Below are positions 61,563 to 64,000 of a DNA stretch of 64,000 bases, in pieces. Both the position numbers and the translations under genes were made by a program. Below the pieces are notes generated by a model. It was given only the letters and a program-made list of their open reading frames with translations. It made no database searches and was not told where the DNA came from. Location of the stretch: the NCBI GenBank assembly GCA_013397115.1, contig VWZW01002320.1, forward strand, positions 124,001 through 188,000, read 5' to 3'. This DNA comes from Edolisoma coerulescens. Its lineage: Eukaryota; Chordata; Aves; Passeriformes; Campephagidae. Position 1 is the stretch's first letter, and every line of letters begins with the position of its first letter.

Positions 61563-63758
61563 CTTGCAGAAACTGGGACATATTTAAATTTGAATTTTCT
61601 GAGTTTGAATAAATTAAATCTATTCAAGCTCTAGTTGAAATTATTTTATATGAGTTTGCCAAATCCTGGTTTTATTATAGCAGTTCATAAATTTTGCCAG
61701 CAACTTCTTATTGCTCTAGATTAAAAAAGTATTAAAATTTATATACAAACTGTATATATACTTATCATTGTAATAAATATATGTATATCTGATATGGACA
61801 AAGGTAAAGGATGTGTTGATATTTTTGAATTTCAAAGTAACACTGGGTTTGTTTCCTGTTTACTGTAAAGTTCTGAGATAGTTTGCAGAAAAAAAAAAAG
61901 AAATGGAAAACATAGATGCTCCTGAAAATGGGAAATGCTGTATTTAAGCACTTCTCAGCAGGGCAGCCTTTTGCTTTTGGTGTCTGGGGAGAACAGGGGC
62001 AGGAAGGGGACCCCTGGGGAAGTGGAGGACAAGTTGACTTTGATGCTGGATCTGTAGAAACAACAAGAGAAGGAATGATGCAATGTTGGGAGTTGTGACC
62101 TCTCAAGAAGGTGTTTCTATTTAGCCAGTTTGGCAATTCACCATCTTTAAAGCAATCTAACAGAACTCAAAGTAATTGTGGTTGATGTTGGTCCTTGACA
62201 TTACTGTCCACAAAACCATATGTATTTTAGTCTTTTTTAATTTACTGGTATAAAATACAGCTTTGTCATGTGGAGCAAGAGTGAATTTTATAGTGTGAGT
62301 GGTGAATAAAGAGTTAAAGATTTTTTTTTTTTTTACGTAGCAGAAGAACTTTGAATATGATTTGCAAATACTGCCACCAAATGACTAAAGAGAAAATGTA
62401 AGGACTGTGCTGTTTCACATTTAAGGCATTAAAAATATTCAAAAATATAAGGTTTTTTAATAAGTATTCTTGATACAATGACTTCTCCAGTGTCCCAAAA
62501 TGTTTATTGATGTGAAAAGCAGAGATGGCTACATGGTGCATTTTTGTAAATCAACATCTGGTTAGACGGAATACTCAGAATATTTTGAAATGTAGAGAGG
62601 CCAAGTTATAGAAGCAATGCTGTTTAGAGAAGCCATGTCCAGTGTTGTTGAGAGCTATGCATTTTTCAACAATAATTGGCTTAATTGGGCTTTACTTGGT
62701 AAAAGACTGTGTGAAAAATAAATACTTAAGAAATATGGAAAATATTAATTCATAGATTTGCCTGATTTTGGCAGATGGAAAAGCACCAAAACCCCTGGTT
62801 GCATCCTGCTCTGGAATGAGAAATATCCTGTAAACATGTTCTTTAATATATCTTTTCCTTTTTGTTACGGGAATTGAGATACAGTAACAAGGACTATATT
62901 AGCTACTGTGAAAATACTTCTCATGCTTGAAATTTATAAAGTTTATATAATCTATAATAGTTATATAAGGATCTTTATTAATTATTTTAATATTACAAAT
63001 ATTATTGTCAACTGTACTCAAACAGTAGGTAACTATTCATTCAGGAAATGCATTCATTCATCAGCTATGTCCAAGCTCAAGCAAAACAGGAGGACAAAGA
63101 ATGATTTCCTGCTTTTCATGAATAAGCAGCTCTGTTTTGAATGCAGATCTGTTTATCATAGCAAAAGGCATAAAAATAGCTCATTTTAACAGACAATTTT
63201 GGCAGTTCTAAGTGCCTTAGGAATACTGGGCTATATTTGTGAGATGGTCAGAAAGAAAGATCAGTGAACAGTAGTGAATTTTTATGAACTGTTTAAGACA
63301 TCTTGTCTTTGACCTGCAGTAAGTAAAATTCTTGTAGCAGTGCAATCTCCATGGAGAGATGTAGAAGAGTACAGGACTTGCATCAAGTCAGATATTAATT
63401 TAAAGCTGTGAAACCATTAATACACTGTTTTCTTCTCACTTGGGTTGAGATAAGAAAGGAGAGATCCAGTTACTGTTGAATCTATCATCTGTTGAATCAT
63501 CATATTAATCTTACTGAAGGTATTATCTTATATTTGATATTGTTATTTTAGAACAATATTTTATTGCTATGCTTATGATTATAACAATAATAATCACCCC
63601 ATAATTTTATTTCATTTTATTATAAAATTGCAAACTTGGAAATTGAGGAGATTCAGGTTGGGATGTACTTGCATTTAATTTCTCCTCCTGCTTCCACACA
63701 GCCTGTGTATTTTCCCCTCCTCTCTATTGCTTTTCTTTTGTGCTCTGATATTCATATT

Positions 63759-63784
63759 CAAAGCCTGATATTCATCAGGCTTTG
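63759..63784. other. Perfect 10-bp inverted repeat, 6-base loop
   Basis: CAAAGCCTGA and TCAGGCTTTG flank TATTCA. The phrase CTGATATTCAT also occurs just to the left (63745-63754), so it may come from a small local duplication. Confidence 0.6.
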
Positions 63785-64000
63785 ATCAGTTTGCTCCTCT
63801 TTTCAAACACCGTTCAGAGATAAACCTCCCATGCAGATTTCCCATGGAGAATACTGGTATCTGTATGCCTTTCTATCCCTGATAAACTCCATGTACTTCA
63901 ACGTGAACAAATCCAGTGTTTGAGCCCCAGAGATAAAAGGATCTGAGTAGAGTAGAAGAAGTAGCAAATGTGTGCGTTTTTCATGAATTAGAGTCTTTAA

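Larger units (their letters stand above)
60655..64000. other. Unique AT-rich sequence, no gene seen
   Basis: Contains two short perfect inverted repeats (61538-61562 and 63759-63784), a poly-T at 62321-62334 and long A/T tracts. The 123-codon minus-strand frame at 61765-62136 crosses a poly-A/T run and shows no domain. Confidence 0.55.

Noticed and set aside
61765..62136. 123-codon minus-strand frame
   Set aside because: It reads through a poly-A/T run and low-complexity sequence with no domain.
1..64000. CRISPR arrays, bacterial operons, riboswitches or viral genomes
   Set aside because: The sequence is a vertebrate nuclear genome by its repeats. No regular spaced repeats or compact gene arrangement are present, and the only viral-origin DNA seen is in LTRs.

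Overview
This looks like a 64 kb AT-rich, gene-poor stretch of a bird chromosome, most likely from a songbird (passerine). The evidence is its repeats. There are many truncated CR1 LINE copies whose 3' ends carry the avian ATTCTRTGA-type repeats, several LTRs of avian endogenous-retrovirus style, and one SINE built from a tRNA-Ile head and a CR1 tail, the architecture of the songbird SINE family TguSINE1. I found no protein-coding gene, rRNA, functional tRNA or CRISPR array. The open frames are short, begin at random Met codons, carry no domain I recognise, and often sit on repeats, poly-A/T tracts or an assembly gap. The window is intergenic or lies inside a very large intron.

Layout: 1-9.4 kb holds CR1 fragments (1.6, 3.5-3.9 kb) and a minus-strand LTR (about 5.4-5.9 kb). 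A CR1 tail lies at 9.4 kb, a possible CR1 remnant at 10.1 kb, and unique sequence runs on to 15.75 kb. At 15.75-21.55 kb three single N bases mark contig joins. The sequences beside them are duplicated: 15751-15790 matches 16355-16394, and 16101-16353 matches 21300-21552. This shows that the 562-base piece 15792-16353 was placed in the wrong gap. From 21.5 to 35.8 kb there is unique sequence with CR1 copies at 27.7 and 29.1 kb, plus a cluster of TGACA motifs near 32.2 kb that looks like a candidate enhancer. A GC-richer solo LTR lies at 35.8-36.4 kb and shares its promoter core with the 5.4 kb LTR. A CR1 copy (39.2 kb), the tRNA-Ile/CR1 SINE (46.5 kb), another CR1 (49.0 kb) and an ERVL-like LTR (50.7-51.1 kb) follow. 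The last part has an old CR1 (57.6 kb) and a possible LTR (59.8-60.65 kb).

The strongest observation is the assembly order error. Next are the composite SINE, the two related LTRs in opposite orientation, and three weak regulatory candidates: an RFX-type X-box at 21455-21468, the TGACA cluster at 32.1-32.3 kb, and a possible first exon with a splice donor at 55164. I found nothing that supports a new genetic system.
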